Below are positions 1 to 6,608 of a DNA stretch of 64,000 nucleotides, piece after piece. Both the position numbers and the translations under genes were made by a program. This DNA comes from an uncultured Eubacterium sp. (GTDB lineage: Bacteria > Bacillota > Clostridia > Lachnospirales > Lachnospiraceae). The stretch's first letter is position 1. Each line of letters begins with the position of its first letter. The stretch is from assembly GCA_910589595.1 (NCBI GenBank), contig CAJUTM010000017.1, forward strand, positions 3,160 through 67,159, written 5' to 3'. The notes below the pieces were generated by a model, which saw nothing but the letters and a program-made list of their open reading frames with translations, did not search any database and had not been told where the DNA came from.

Positions 1-555
1 CTTGTATCCCCTGTTGATGTCAGATATGCACTGGGTAAGTTTTTTCTGCTCCACCCGACAGTAATCGGAGCAAACATTTGTTGATGTGTTACTCATAAAA
101 GTGCGCAGACAATATACACATATCTTTTGTGCCTGCTTGCGCCGCTTTTGTTTTTTAATATCCTGCCCTGATGCCTTGCTATATCCTTTTTTGTGCTCTC
201 TCTGCCATGCAAGCACGGCTTCACGGCGACATTTGGGGCAATACTTCTGCCGGCCGGAAACAACGGTATAATTTGCTCCACACCATTGGCAATTATCAAT
301 ACTGCCCAATGGTCGTTTTGTTCCGTTTTTTTTATGACGTCGGTTTGTCTCTTGTTGTGCCTTATATGCACAATCCGGACACCGTTTTGCCCTCGGCCCG
401 CCATAAAACTCAATGCCGCAATCCTCACAAATGCGGATTTTTATTACGTTAGCTAATTTCTTGAGCCTTGCACATGAGGGGCAATAATGGTAATCTGTAT
501 CGCCATAAAAGGGCTTGCCGCATACTTGGCAAGCCCGCATTGTCCTGTTTGTCAA
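1..555 (-). CDS. Cysteine-rich protein with four zinc-ribbon-like units (3' end outside window)
   Basis: An open frame of 185 codons runs off the left edge with no stop. It contains four CxxC...CxxC (or CxxxC) units in a row: CQVCG/CPSC, CEDCG/CPDC, CQWCG/CPKC and CVYC/CSDYC, so each unit could bind one zinc. The spacing of about 13-17 residues inside each unit is that of treble-clef or zinc-ribbon domains. I chose the TTG at 555 because a GGAGG lies 7 nt upstream; the next in-frame ATG is at 540 and has no comparable site. The linker between units 3 and 4 is rich in Lys, Arg and Gln, which suggests nucleic-acid binding. It lies in the accessory part of the conjugative element. The exact function is unknown and no named family is claimed. 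Confidence 0.7.
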   Translation of the reverse strand, partial: MTNRTMRACQVCGKPFYGDTDYHYCPSCARLKKLANVIKIRICEDCGIEFYGGPRAKRCPDCAYKAQQETNRRHKKNGTKRPLGSIDNCQWCGANYTVVSGRQKYCPKCRREAVLAWQREHKKGYSKASGQDIKKQKRRKQAQKICVYCLRTFMSNTSTNVCSDYCRVEQKKLTQCISDINRGYK

Positions 556-663
556 AATACAACCTCCATTGCACATTAATTTTGCCATCAAAATTGTCTT
601 TATTCAATATCTCATACTTTTACTGTTTTAATCTTTCCATATAAATTACCTGCCAGTGCATTT

Positions 664-1239
664 TTAGGTATTATTCCTATTTTTTTTCTGTTTTTCAAGA
701 ATTCTTTCTCGATTTTTAAGATAATACTCCCTGTTATATGATTTTAACTGTTCTATAAATTCTGGATGATTGTTCACATAATTTTTATGCCATTTTTTTG
801 CTTTTTCGCGATGCTCCGGCGTCCGTCTTCTTGCATTAACCAGTTCCCTGTTTTTTTGTTCATATGTTTCTTCTCCGTCGAGTTTTGTTTTTACTCTACA
901 AAGTAAAGAACCAACGGAAGAGCTAGTAATATTTAATTGTTCGGCAATCTGACTATAAGTATTTCCATCCAGCCATTTTATAAAAATGTTTTTCTCACGC
1001 TGAGTAAGGATGCTTAAATCTGCTGTTTTGTATTCCTGATAATCCATCCTTTTTCTTTTAGTAGGTATACCATTTGTTTCTTTTATGCATTTTAATATAC
1101 GGCCTATGTTTTGCTGCGTGCATCCCAATTTTTTTGCAATTTCCTCGTATGTCATTCCTGATTTATACAAAATGATAACTTTTTTTTCGCGCTCTGATAG
1201 CTTTTCCATAATTATTTTATCAACCCATTCTTTCCCCAT
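664..1239 (-). CDS. Regulator with two sigma-70 region 4-like HTH domains
   Basis: This 191-aa protein carries two similar helix-turn-helix units. The first (about residues 15-55) contains LSEREKKVIILYKSGMTYEEI followed by AKKLGCTQQNIGRIL. The second (about 75-115) contains LTQREKNIFIKWLDGNTYSQI followed by AEQLNITSSSVGSLL. Both match the region 4 or LuxR-type pattern that reads promoter DNA. The C-terminal third is basic (HREKAKKWHKNYVNNHPEF) and resembles the tails of phage and plasmid DNA-binding proteins. The start at 1239 is preceded by AGGAAAGGGG at good spacing; a longer frame to 1290 lacks this and would overlap the upstream gene. There is no sigma region 2, so it is more likely an activator or repressor than a sigma factor. 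Confidence 0.7.
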   Translation of the reverse strand: MGKEWVDKIIMEKLSEREKKVIILYKSGMTYEEIAKKLGCTQQNIGRILKCIKETNGIPTKRKRMDYQEYKTADLSILTQREKNIFIKWLDGNTYSQIAEQLNITSSSVGSLLCRVKTKLDGEETYEQKNRELVNARRRTPEHREKAKKWHKNYVNNHPEFIEQLKSYNREYYLKNRERILEKQKKNRNNT

Positions 1240-1255
1240 CTGGATATCCCCTTTC

Positions 1256-1492
1256 CTAGCACCATTCCCCATAAAAGCCATAGTCACCAAACTGCGCCGT
1301 TACAACGTCATTTTCTTCCGGCTTTACGCCATACCAGTTAAGTACTGCTACATCCTCGCCGTCTTCTGTTTGTATCTTAACATCTGTCTGCGTGTATGCA
1401 AGACCATCCTCGGCTACTTTCTTTGCGTCCTCAATCGTCCCATCCACGTATTCATCCCCTGCACCCGTACCATAATTTATATAATATCTCAT
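1256..1492 (-). CDS. Small acidic protein of unknown function
   Basis: This 78-aa protein starts at an ATG behind AGGAGG and ends 16 nt before the start of the HTH regulator, so the two are probably cotranscribed. It begins MRYYINYGTGAG and is rich in Asp, Glu and Tyr, with no signal peptide or membrane segment. The short beta-rich, acidic make-up recalls small plasmid or phage accessory proteins. I do not recognise a family. Confidence 0.6.
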   Translation of the reverse strand: MRYYINYGTGAGDEYVDGTIEDAKKVAEDGLAYTQTDVKIQTEDGEDVAVLNWYGVKPEENDVVTAQFGDYGFYGEWC

Positions 1493-1571
1493 AACCTTAT
1501 CCTCCTAAAATTCATTTGATTTTCATTTTTAACTATCTTCTCTGCCAGAGTTAGTAAGATGCATAGAACGT

Positions 1572-1614
1572 AAAAACGACCGCCCATAGTTCCTAAGAAA
1601 AATTAAGGCAGTCG
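1572..1614 (-). terminator. Probable Rho-independent terminator
   Basis: Read on the minus strand, an 8-bp stem (arms 1607-1614 and 1577-1584, one U-G pair) is followed by a run of five T. It lies downstream of the 83-aa gene at 1694-1945 and before the next small operon. On the plus strand the same stem has an A-C mismatch, so the minus strand is the better reading. Confidence 0.5.
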
Positions 1615-1693
1615 CTTTTTTCATTCAATGGGCCAACCGACTATCAATAACACTTTTTTATATATTACTACTATGGCTGTAAAATGTCAAACT

Positions 1694-1945
1694 TCACTGT
1701 TCCGCTAATATTTTAAGTAGTTTATTAAGATTTTCAATTGTTTTTTCTGTTAATGACATATCCGGCATCTTGTCCAGTTCCCTGACAAGTTCGACATATC
1801 CCAATTTAATTTCTTCCAGCCAATGCTTGCGAACATCTGCAAGCTTTTCACAATTACCAATAAAATATCCATTTTTGTCACAAACTGAATATTTGAAGCC
1901 GTTTATACCTCTGCGGATGCGTATGATTGTTTTTTCTTCTTCCAT
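1694..1945 (-). CDS. Small hypothetical protein
   Basis: This is an 83-aa protein of unknown function. The start at 1945 (MEEEKTIIRIRRG) is chosen because GGAGG lies 8 nt upstream; the frame continues upstream to 2014 only by reading through the repeated 69-bp non-coding element. The C-terminal half is helical and charged (VELVRELDKMPDMSLTEKTI) and could form a coiled coil. It is one of several small genes that follow a conserved hairpin module, which suggests joint regulation with the gene at 2125-2328. Confidence 0.55.
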   Translation of the reverse strand: MEEEKTIIRIRRGINGFKYSVCDKNGYFIGNCEKLADVRKHWLEEIKLGYVELVRELDKMPDMSLTEKTIENLNKLLKILAEQ

Positions 1946-1977
1946 GCGTGATACCTCCATTTTCTTTATTCGTTCCG

Positions 1978-2046
1978 TCTTGCTACTTTTCACGCTCCCG
2001 GCTGATTGTTCCAACCGCCGGGGCGTTACTGCTTCGCTTAGAGCGG
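1978..2046 (-). repeat. 69-bp hairpin repeat, copy A
   Basis: This segment matches 2362-2430 with about five differences. On the minus strand it contains a GC-rich stem (CGC-CCCGGC paired with GCCGGG-A-GCG) around a 14-nt loop beginning GGTTGGAACA. It sits about 30 nt upstream of the ribosome binding site of the gene at 1694-1945, so it would be in that gene's leader. Confidence 0.8.
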
Positions 2047-2124
2047 ATTTGTTTTTTGTTCCAACCCCGGCATTTCTGCCGGACGCTCACAGCCTAATGG
2101 ACTTTTTAAAGCCGCTGTGACGGC

Positions 2125-2328
2125 TTACATCACATCTTGCGCAAAGACACCCTCCCAAAGCATTCTAAGATATTCACTTCCATTCTTTTCTTCTATCTTT
2201 TTTCTTTCCCGCTTTCCCCAATACTCAACAGTTGCAAATTTTGCTGTCCTGTTTATTATTTTTACAGTATCTCGTACATCTCCGCTTAATTTCGCACCGT
2301 ATTCTTTTCCAATTTCAAATTTCTTCAT
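2125..2328 (-). CDS. Small basic hypothetical protein
   Basis: This 67-aa protein begins MKKFEIGKEYGAKLSGDVRD and contains a segment KIINRTAKFATVEYWGKRERK that looks like a small beta-barrel fold. The ATG at 2328 sits 8 nt behind AGGAGG, while the ATG at 2334 is too close to it. It lies between the two copies of the 69-bp hairpin repeat. I do not recognise a family; genes of this size and make-up are common on Firmicutes conjugative elements. Confidence 0.55.
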   Translation of the reverse strand: MKKFEIGKEYGAKLSGDVRDTVKIINRTAKFATVEYWGKRERKKIEEKNGSEYLRMLWEGVFAQDVM

Positions 2329-2361
2329 ATCCATTCCCTCCTGATTAATTTGCCTATTCCC

Positions 2362-2430
2362 TCTTGCTACTTTTCACGCTCCCGGCTGATTGTTTCAACC
2401 GCCGGGGCGTTACTGCTTCACTTAAAACGG
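2362..2430 (-). repeat. 69-bp hairpin repeat, copy B
   Basis: This is the second copy of the element at 1978-2046. It lies upstream of the gene at 2125-2328 and directly downstream of the stop of the gene at 2433-2729. The hairpin arms are identical in both copies. Differences fall in the loop (one position) and at the far end of the element. Confidence 0.8.
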
Positions 2431-2432
2431 TA

Positions 2433-2729
2433 TTAATTTAATATAAAATTTAAGTCATCCATCTTTTGAACACGGCACGGTTTTGTATAATCGAGATTAG
2501 ATAAATCAACTACATCTTCCACAACTTTATAATACACTTGATACAGTTCTTCCCCATGCAGCATGTATTGATAAAATTCTCCACAATCAAAGCATTCATC
2601 ATCACCAAATACAATAGCATCTTCAAATACTCTTTCATCTACCGTTATATTCTCAGGAATAAATACAGTTTCCAACCTTTTTCCATGTGTGTACCTTTCT
2701 TCTGCCCATTTCTTAATTTCTTTTCTCAT
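2433..2729 (-). CDS. Hypothetical acidic protein
   Basis: This 98-aa protein (MRKEIKKWAEERYTHGKRLE...) has a basic helical N-terminus and an acidic, aromatic-rich C-terminal half with DDECFDCGEFYQYMLHGEE. There is no membrane segment. The ATG at 2729 follows a GGTGG; a TTG at 2741 is a less likely start. The composition resembles small immunity-type or anti-restriction-type proteins, but that is only an impression. It is the first gene of the small-gene cluster downstream of the large non-coding region. Confidence 0.5.
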   Translation of the reverse strand: MRKEIKKWAEERYTHGKRLETVFIPENITVDERVFEDAIVFGDDECFDCGEFYQYMLHGEELYQVYYKVVEDVVDLSNLDYTKPCRVQKMDDLNFILN

Positions 2730-2822
2730 AATAACCACCAATCCTTTCTTAAATTGTATGTTGCTAACTCCTCTTGAAAGAAAATTTATTTTTTCTTTTT
2801 TATTGCTATTTTTAGCAAAATG

Positions 2823-3009
2823 GTTTTATCAATATTTTGTTTTCAAGATTCGGAGTATTGCTTTGTTGTTGATTTTCGTACACCACAGGTTATGCCTGTG
2901 ACAAGGGGCAAGCGTAGCGAGACGCCGTAGGGCAACCCTTGTCACAGGCATAACCTGTGGTAGAAATATCCGGCAACAAAGAATACGAATCTTAAAATAT
3001 TGATAAAAC
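2823..3009. repeat. Large imperfect inverted repeat with a perfect 26-bp core
   Basis: The core arms 2882-2907 and 2936-2961 are perfect reverse complements over 26 bp, with a 28-nt loop that itself holds a small GCGT...ACGC stem. Outside the core the arms continue imperfectly: 2823-2838 matches the complement of 2994-3009 over 16 bp, with further blocks (AAGATTCG, TTTGTTG) between. The whole can fold into one hairpin of about 187 nt. It lies in the gene-free 2730-3566 region beside the initiator-like gene. It is a candidate replication origin, single-strand origin or oriT, or a small non-autonomous mobile repeat. Confidence 0.85.
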
Positions 3010-3028
3010 TGTTTTGAAAATCTGCTTT

Positions 3029-3136
3029 TCTCCCCATCGGGGAGATATTTCTGGTTCTTCCGCTCGCAGTAAAAGAATACTATTATGCTTTGCTTCTCAT
3101 TAAAACCATTCATTCTCTGCAAAAGAATGAATGGTT
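3029..3136. repeat. Two further perfect hairpins next to the large inverted repeat
   Basis: The first hairpin is 3029-3045, a 7-bp perfect stem TCTCCCC/GGGGAGA with a 3-nt loop. The second has 13-bp perfect arms at 3104-3116 and 3124-3136 with a 7-nt loop. Neither is followed by a clear T-run on either strand, so they are not ordinary terminators. The remainder of 3137-3440 is AT-rich with no gene I can support. TTAGACTGC occurs twice there, around 3363 and 3424. Confidence 0.7.
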
Positions 3137-3441
3137 ACCTTTTCTATCCGGTCAAACTCTGTTAAAAAGCGAAGCAGAGAAATATTCCTTTTTCAGTAAA
3201 ACAATCTGCCACTAAAATTTATAGATAATAAAGAAAGAATATAAAGATTAGAACTAATATGCTCTCTTGTACAAATCTCTGCTTCCCCCGAAAATACAGT
3301 GCTTTTAACTGTTTTGAAGCGGAAACATTTTGGACTCTTTTTCTTTACATATATCACACGATTTAGACTGCATCCGGCTTTATGCGGAAATAAAATAGAC
3401 TACTCTTTATTTTTTTACGCTTTTTTAGACTGCTTGGACAT

Positions 3442-3471
3442 AAAAAAATCCAGTCAATGTGCATGACTGGA
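3442..3471 (-). terminator. Terminator of the long conjugation operon
   Basis: On the minus strand a perfect 8-bp stem (arms 3464-3471 and 3449-3456, loop of 7) is followed by seven T. It lies about 95 nt beyond the stop of the initiator-like gene, the last gene of the long minus-strand operon. Confidence 0.8.
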
Positions 3472-3566
3472 AATATTCATACTCTGTTTTTTTATCTATG
3501 CAGCACTTTTCATTCCTGACTGACCGGATTTTTTCGCTTTCATGCATCACAATTAACCCTATGCTC

Positions 3567-4415
3567 TCAGCACAGGAACAATGTTTTTCTCACTAACTTG
3601 TGAATATACTTATAATGCAATTTCCGGTCTTTTGGTCTGACCCCATCCGGAATGCTGTTCCGGACTGCCTGTTCCAGAACTTCAAAAATGTTACAACCAA
3701 TCCTGTCCGCTGTCTCCCGATATTGTTTTATCAGTTTAGCCGTTTCTTCCCGTTCTCTCTTCGTTGCATTTTTAATCTTACAGCGTCTTAGCAGTGCAGC
3801 CGTAAAGAACTCATGTTCCTGCTGTTCCTGTCCAGTTTTTTGTTTTTCAGAGAAAATACTTCGCTTATATGTGATGTAATACAAGCCCTTTACTATTCCG
3901 ACAGAAAAGAAATAGCGTAAACTGTGAAGATACGAACGTACCATGCGCTTTGTCACACCCAGCAATTCGCAGAACTTTTTATAAAAGTTTTCGGTTCTGA
4001 TACGGTAAGAACTGCTGTTATCATGTGTACAGTGCAAAAAGTATAAGAGCATCCATTTTTCTTTGGCTTTCAGATTTTTAAATCTCTTTTTATGAAAGAC
4101 TTCCCGATGCAGGTCGATATAACCCTCACATCCTTTTTCAAAGGAAGACGGGTCAGAAAAATCATTGTCCAGAATTAAAATATCGTAATCGATGTCGGAA
4201 TTTTTCCATACCCTAATAATACCTTTTTGCTGCAGTCCGCGCATGGCTGTATAAAAAGACTGTTTGCACATACCGGTACATCTGCATACTTCCTGATTAT
4301 GTACGCCGCACACCAAACCGTTCCGTCTCTGGTATTTTGCTATGTATAGAAAGAAATCCATTTCTACCGTTGTTAAATTTTTTAATCTTGGCAATAATCG
4401 GTATTTTATTCTCAT
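3567..4415 (-). CDS. Double winged-helix protein, candidate replication initiator
   Basis: This 282-aa protein appears to contain two winged-helix units. The first is at about residues 15-75 (LTTVEMDFFLYIAKYQRR ... QEVCRCTGMCKQSFYTAM ... KGIIRVW). The second is at about 115-185 (LKAKEKWMLLYFLHCTHD ... LLGVTKRMVRSYLHSL ... GLYYITYK). A basic helical C-terminus follows. Tandem winged helices are the plan of many plasmid initiators (RepA/RepE-like), but the fold is also used by regulators. Context favours replication: ssb lies upstream, the leader is overlapped by a predicted antisense RNA, and hairpin-rich non-coding DNA lies downstream. The start ATG follows AGAGGGA at 8-9 nt. Family membership needs a profile search. 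Confidence 0.6.
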   Translation of the reverse strand: MRIKYRLLPRLKNLTTVEMDFFLYIAKYQRRNGLVCGVHNQEVCRCTGMCKQSFYTAMRGLQQKGIIRVWKNSDIDYDILILDNDFSDPSSFEKGCEGYIDLHREVFHKKRFKNLKAKEKWMLLYFLHCTHDNSSSYRIRTENFYKKFCELLGVTKRMVRSYLHSLRYFFSVGIVKGLYYITYKRSIFSEKQKTGQEQQEHEFFTAALLRRCKIKNATKREREETAKLIKQYRETADRIGCNIFEVLEQAVRNSIPDGVRPKDRKLHYKYIHKLVRKTLFLC

Positions 4416-4430
4416 ATTTTTACATCCCTC

Positions 4431-4458
4431 TTGACATTTTAATCAAATGTTATATAAT
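4431..4458 (+). promoter_or_regulatory. Strong sigma-A promoter for the antisense RNA
   Basis: The sequence shows TTGACA (4431-4436), a 16-bp spacer and TATAAT (4453-4458), both hexamers perfect. It points opposite to the surrounding operon and into the 128-bp gap between ssb and the initiator-like gene. Confidence 0.85.
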
Positions 4459-4464
4459 GTAACT

Positions 4465-4526
4465 ATCCCGACGGCGGTATACTTACTGCCGGTAAGAGGC
4501 GTTTTTTCTCATAGGCGCCTCTTTTT
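4465..4526 (+). ncRNA. Predicted ~62-nt countertranscript (antisense) RNA
   Basis: A transcript from the promoter at 4431-4458 would start near 4465. It would form a first hairpin (4472-4478 with 4485-4491, including a G-U pair) and end in a terminator hairpin (4494-4501 with 4516-4523) running into T residues to 4526. On the opposite strand the G-U pair becomes an A-C mismatch, so the fold suits the plus-strand RNA better. No ORF with a ribosome binding site is present. The RNA is fully complementary to the leader of the initiator-like mRNA, the arrangement of copy-number control RNAs of plasmids. The 5' and 3' ends are predicted only. Confidence 0.65.
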
Positions 4527-4543
4527 CATTTAGTTGTTTCAAT

Positions 4544-4963
4544 TTAATTGAAAGGGAACCCCTCATCCACATCATCTGGGATACTCATAAAATCATCCGC
4601 TGCTGATGGGTCCGGAATTTTCACTGAAGACGCTGTGCTGCTCTTCTTTTCCGCAAACTCGATTTCTTCTGCTATTATCTGAACGCTGTAAACTTTTTCC
4701 CCCTTATTGTTCGTGTAATTATCATTTTGTGCATGTCCGACTAATAACATTCTTCCTCCCTGCCGGAAATATTTCTCTACAAATTCCGCCTGTTTTCCGA
4801 ATGCGGTACAGTTGAAAAAATCTGCCTGCGGTTCCTGATTATTTTTTGAATACTTCCGATTAACGGCCAGACTGAACCGGGCAATTGCTAATGCATTCTC
4901 CCCTTGTGAATACCTAAGTTCCGGGTCTCTTGTTAAATTCCCGAGCAAAATTACTTTGTTCAT
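4544..4963 (-). CDS. ssb: Single-stranded DNA-binding protein
   Basis: This 139-aa OB-fold protein starts MNKVILLGNLTRDPELRYSQ, the signature of bacterial SSB, followed by the core NRKYSKNNQEPQADFFNCTAFG and VGHAQNDNYTNNKGEKVYSV. The C-terminus is acidic and ends DDVDEGFPFN, close to the usual DDDIPF tip that binds partner proteins. It would coat the single strand made during transfer and replication of the element. This is an element-borne paralogue, not the chromosomal ssb between rpsF and rpsR. AGGAGG lies upstream of the start. Confidence 0.93.
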   Translation of the reverse strand: MNKVILLGNLTRDPELRYSQGENALAIARFSLAVNRKYSKNNQEPQADFFNCTAFGKQAEFVEKYFRQGGRMLLVGHAQNDNYTNNKGEKVYSVQIIAEEIEFAEKKSSTASSVKIPDPSAADDFMSIPDDVDEGFPFN

Positions 4964-4978
4964 TGTTTCGTCCTCCTG

Positions 4979-5704
4979 TCATTTTGTGGTTTGTGTTTCT
5001 GCCAGCACCCCCTGAAGAAGTCTTCGTCTGCTGTCTGCAGAATCACATGTGCTTAAAGTTACTATAGAATCATCCGCTTCTATTTTTTCTTCTTTCCGGA
5101 TGTTTCCACTCTGTTTTATTTTATCCGCATAGACCTTATAACCGTCATCATTGTTTGCCTGATATGTGGCCAGAATATCTTCCGCGTCCGATACATGGTA
5201 CGCCACTATCCGATACCGCAGTATCCGCCCCGGCATATAGATAAAAAATTCGCTGTGCTTCCGGAAGAAGTCCGGATGTTCAAATTTTCGGATATCGGCA
5301 AACATGGAACCGTTTATCATGTTGTGTCCGTACAACACCGTTATCTTATCCGAAAAATCTTTTGCATTTTGCCTGCGCGAATAAATGCTTCCGGCAAAGG
5401 AATATTGTCGATACAGATTATGATGTAAATAATAATCTTCCGGAACGTTTCCCGATTGCAGAACCGGATAATCAATCTCTGTTCCCGGAACATGGAGCCA
5501 CGCATAGGCATCCGGATTTTGACTCTGCAGTTTCTCCCAATCAACCGAAACTTTTTGCTTTTTTTTCGCTGCCAAATTATCGGTAGGCTTTATTTTAAAT
5601 TGCGTCATATCGCCGCCATCCGATGTGGCTATCAACGTCCATAGACTAATACATCCAATGGCAATAATAAGAAAAAACAAGCCAACTGCTTTCCATCGGT
5701 TCAT
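4979..5704 (-). CDS. Class B sortase
   Basis: This 241-aa protein has an N-terminal membrane anchor (about residues 7-26) and a sortase fold. The catalytic residues are visible: His127 in LYGHNM, Cys220 in TLSTC and Arg in the following SRRRLL. The spacing and the NPDAYAWLHVPGTEIDYPV opening match class B. It should cut a sorting signal on a surface protein and join it to peptidoglycan or to another pilin-like protein. The only candidate substrate in the window is the 1326-aa adhesin in the same operon, which ends in SPKTG, a hydrophobic helix and a basic tail. Element-encoded class B sortases of this kind are known in Clostridia. Confidence 0.9.
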   Translation of the reverse strand: MNRWKAVGLFFLIIAIGCISLWTLIATSDGGDMTQFKIKPTDNLAAKKKQKVSVDWEKLQSQNPDAYAWLHVPGTEIDYPVLQSGNVPEDYYLHHNLYRQYSFAGSIYSRRQNAKDFSDKITVLYGHNMINGSMFADIRKFEHPDFFRKHSEFFIYMPGRILRYRIVAYHVSDAEDILATYQANNDDGYKVYADKIKQSGNIRKEEKIEADDSIVTLSTCDSADSRRRLLQGVLAETQTTK

Positions 5705-5713
5705 AATTCCTCC

Positions 5714-6019
5714 TTACAAGAGCTCTAACAATTCTTCATATACCTGCAATGCCTGATGAAGCAGAATATTTCTGCTATCCGGGTACAAAATGGCCGCCAG
5801 TCCGGTTATTGCCAGCAGAAACACAATAAGCGCAGCCAAAAAACGTAATAATCCAATAATGGTTTTTGTTACAAATTTAATTGTATTGCTTTTTTCCACC
5901 ACAACGGTATTATCTTTAATATCATATTTTTCTTTTAATTCTTCCTGATGCAGCCGTTCTTTTTCATCTTCTTTAATCTGTTTTACCAGACTGCTCCTGA
6001 ATTTTTTACTTTTCCGCAC
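5714..6019 (-). CDS. Small single-pass membrane protein of the conjugation operon
   Basis: This 101-aa protein has a charged N-terminal half (KQIKEDEKERLHQEELKEKY, likely coiled coil) and one hydrophobic segment near residues 65-85 (LLRFLAALIVFLLAITGLAA). I start it at the GTG at 6019 because AGGAAG lies 8 nt upstream; the longer frame to 6157 lies inside the upstream gene. It overlaps that gene by 14 nt, which suggests coupled translation. The topology would place the coiled coil in the cytoplasm. Function is unknown. Confidence 0.65.
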   Translation of the reverse strand: MRKSKKFRSSLVKQIKEDEKERLHQEELKEKYDIKDNTVVVEKSNTIKFVTKTIIGLLRFLAALIVFLLAITGLAAILYPDSRNILLHQALQVYEELLELL

Positions 6020-6587
6020 ATGACATCTTCCTTTCCTTATAACCATCTTTCCAAAACAGTTGAAAATCAGTCCGGTACTTTTCCCAAAACAGAAAACTAT
6101 CGTTGCACTTGAGAAACGAAAAGACTTTCTCATAACGGCTTTTCTGTTCCGCCACATACCTCTGTACTTCGTCCGCCCGTATAAAGTACATGAAACGTTT
6201 CCCCTGTTTTTCTCTGGTACCCTGCAGAAGCCCGTTTTCCACCATGTACCGTATACTGTGGGCTGACATATCCAGTAAGTACGCTGTCTGCTGTAACGTC
6301 AGATATTCAATCATGCTGTCTTCCACAATTCGGTTTGTTTTGTTAAATTTCTTAGGCTGCAGCTTCCAAAACATCCACTTGCTTTCTGCTAAAAAATATT
6401 GTTCGGCCAGTGAAAACCGGTCTAACTGCTTGGAGACGTATTCGGCGAGGTCTGTCACCTTTATCATGCGTCTGCCCCTGTTCAATTCCGTCTTGATTTT
6501 CTTCGCTTTTACATAATATTCAAATGTCTGCTTTGGAACCTGAAGAAGATACGCTGCCTGTTTTAATAATAAATATTCGTCTTTCAT
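6006..6587 (-). CDS. Protein with two excisionase/MerR-like HTH domains
   Basis: This 193-aa protein has two similar DNA-binding units of the HTH_17 type. One is at about residues 4-50 (YLLLKQAAYLLQVPKQTFEYYV ... RGRRMIKVTDLAEYVSKQL). The other is at about 93-142 (YLTLQQTAYLLDMSAHSIRY ... GKRFMYFIRADEVQRYV). Such domains bend DNA in excision (Xis) and recognise sites in terminase and replication proteins. The internal duplication is clear by eye. In this operon it could help excision, replication or transfer initiation. The start follows AAGGAG. Confidence 0.65.
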   Translation of the reverse strand: MKDEYLLLKQAAYLLQVPKQTFEYYVKAKKIKTELNRGRRMIKVTDLAEYVSKQLDRFSLAEQYFLAESKWMFWKLQPKKFNKTNRIVEDSMIEYLTLQQTAYLLDMSAHSIRYMVENGLLQGTREKQGKRFMYFIRADEVQRYVAEQKSRYEKVFSFLKCNDSFLFWEKYRTDFQLFWKDGYKERKMSCAEK

Positions 6588-6608
6588 TGCATTTCTCCTT
6601 TTGAAATC

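Noticed and set aside
93..428. 111-codon minus-strand frame near the left edge
   Set aside because: It lies in a different frame inside the zinc-ribbon gene (1-555), which has regularly spaced CxxC motifs and a good start site.
1978..2430. 69-bp repeats as attachment sites or CRISPR repeats
   Set aside because: There are only two full copies, separated by a gene, each placed before a ribosome binding site. No spacer array or integrase site is seen. I found no CRISPR array in the window.
2829..3122. 97-codon open frame on the minus strand across the large inverted repeat
   Set aside because: It has no ribosome binding site, its codons are unlike the neighbours and it exists because the palindrome lacks stops. 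The region is better explained as non-coding.
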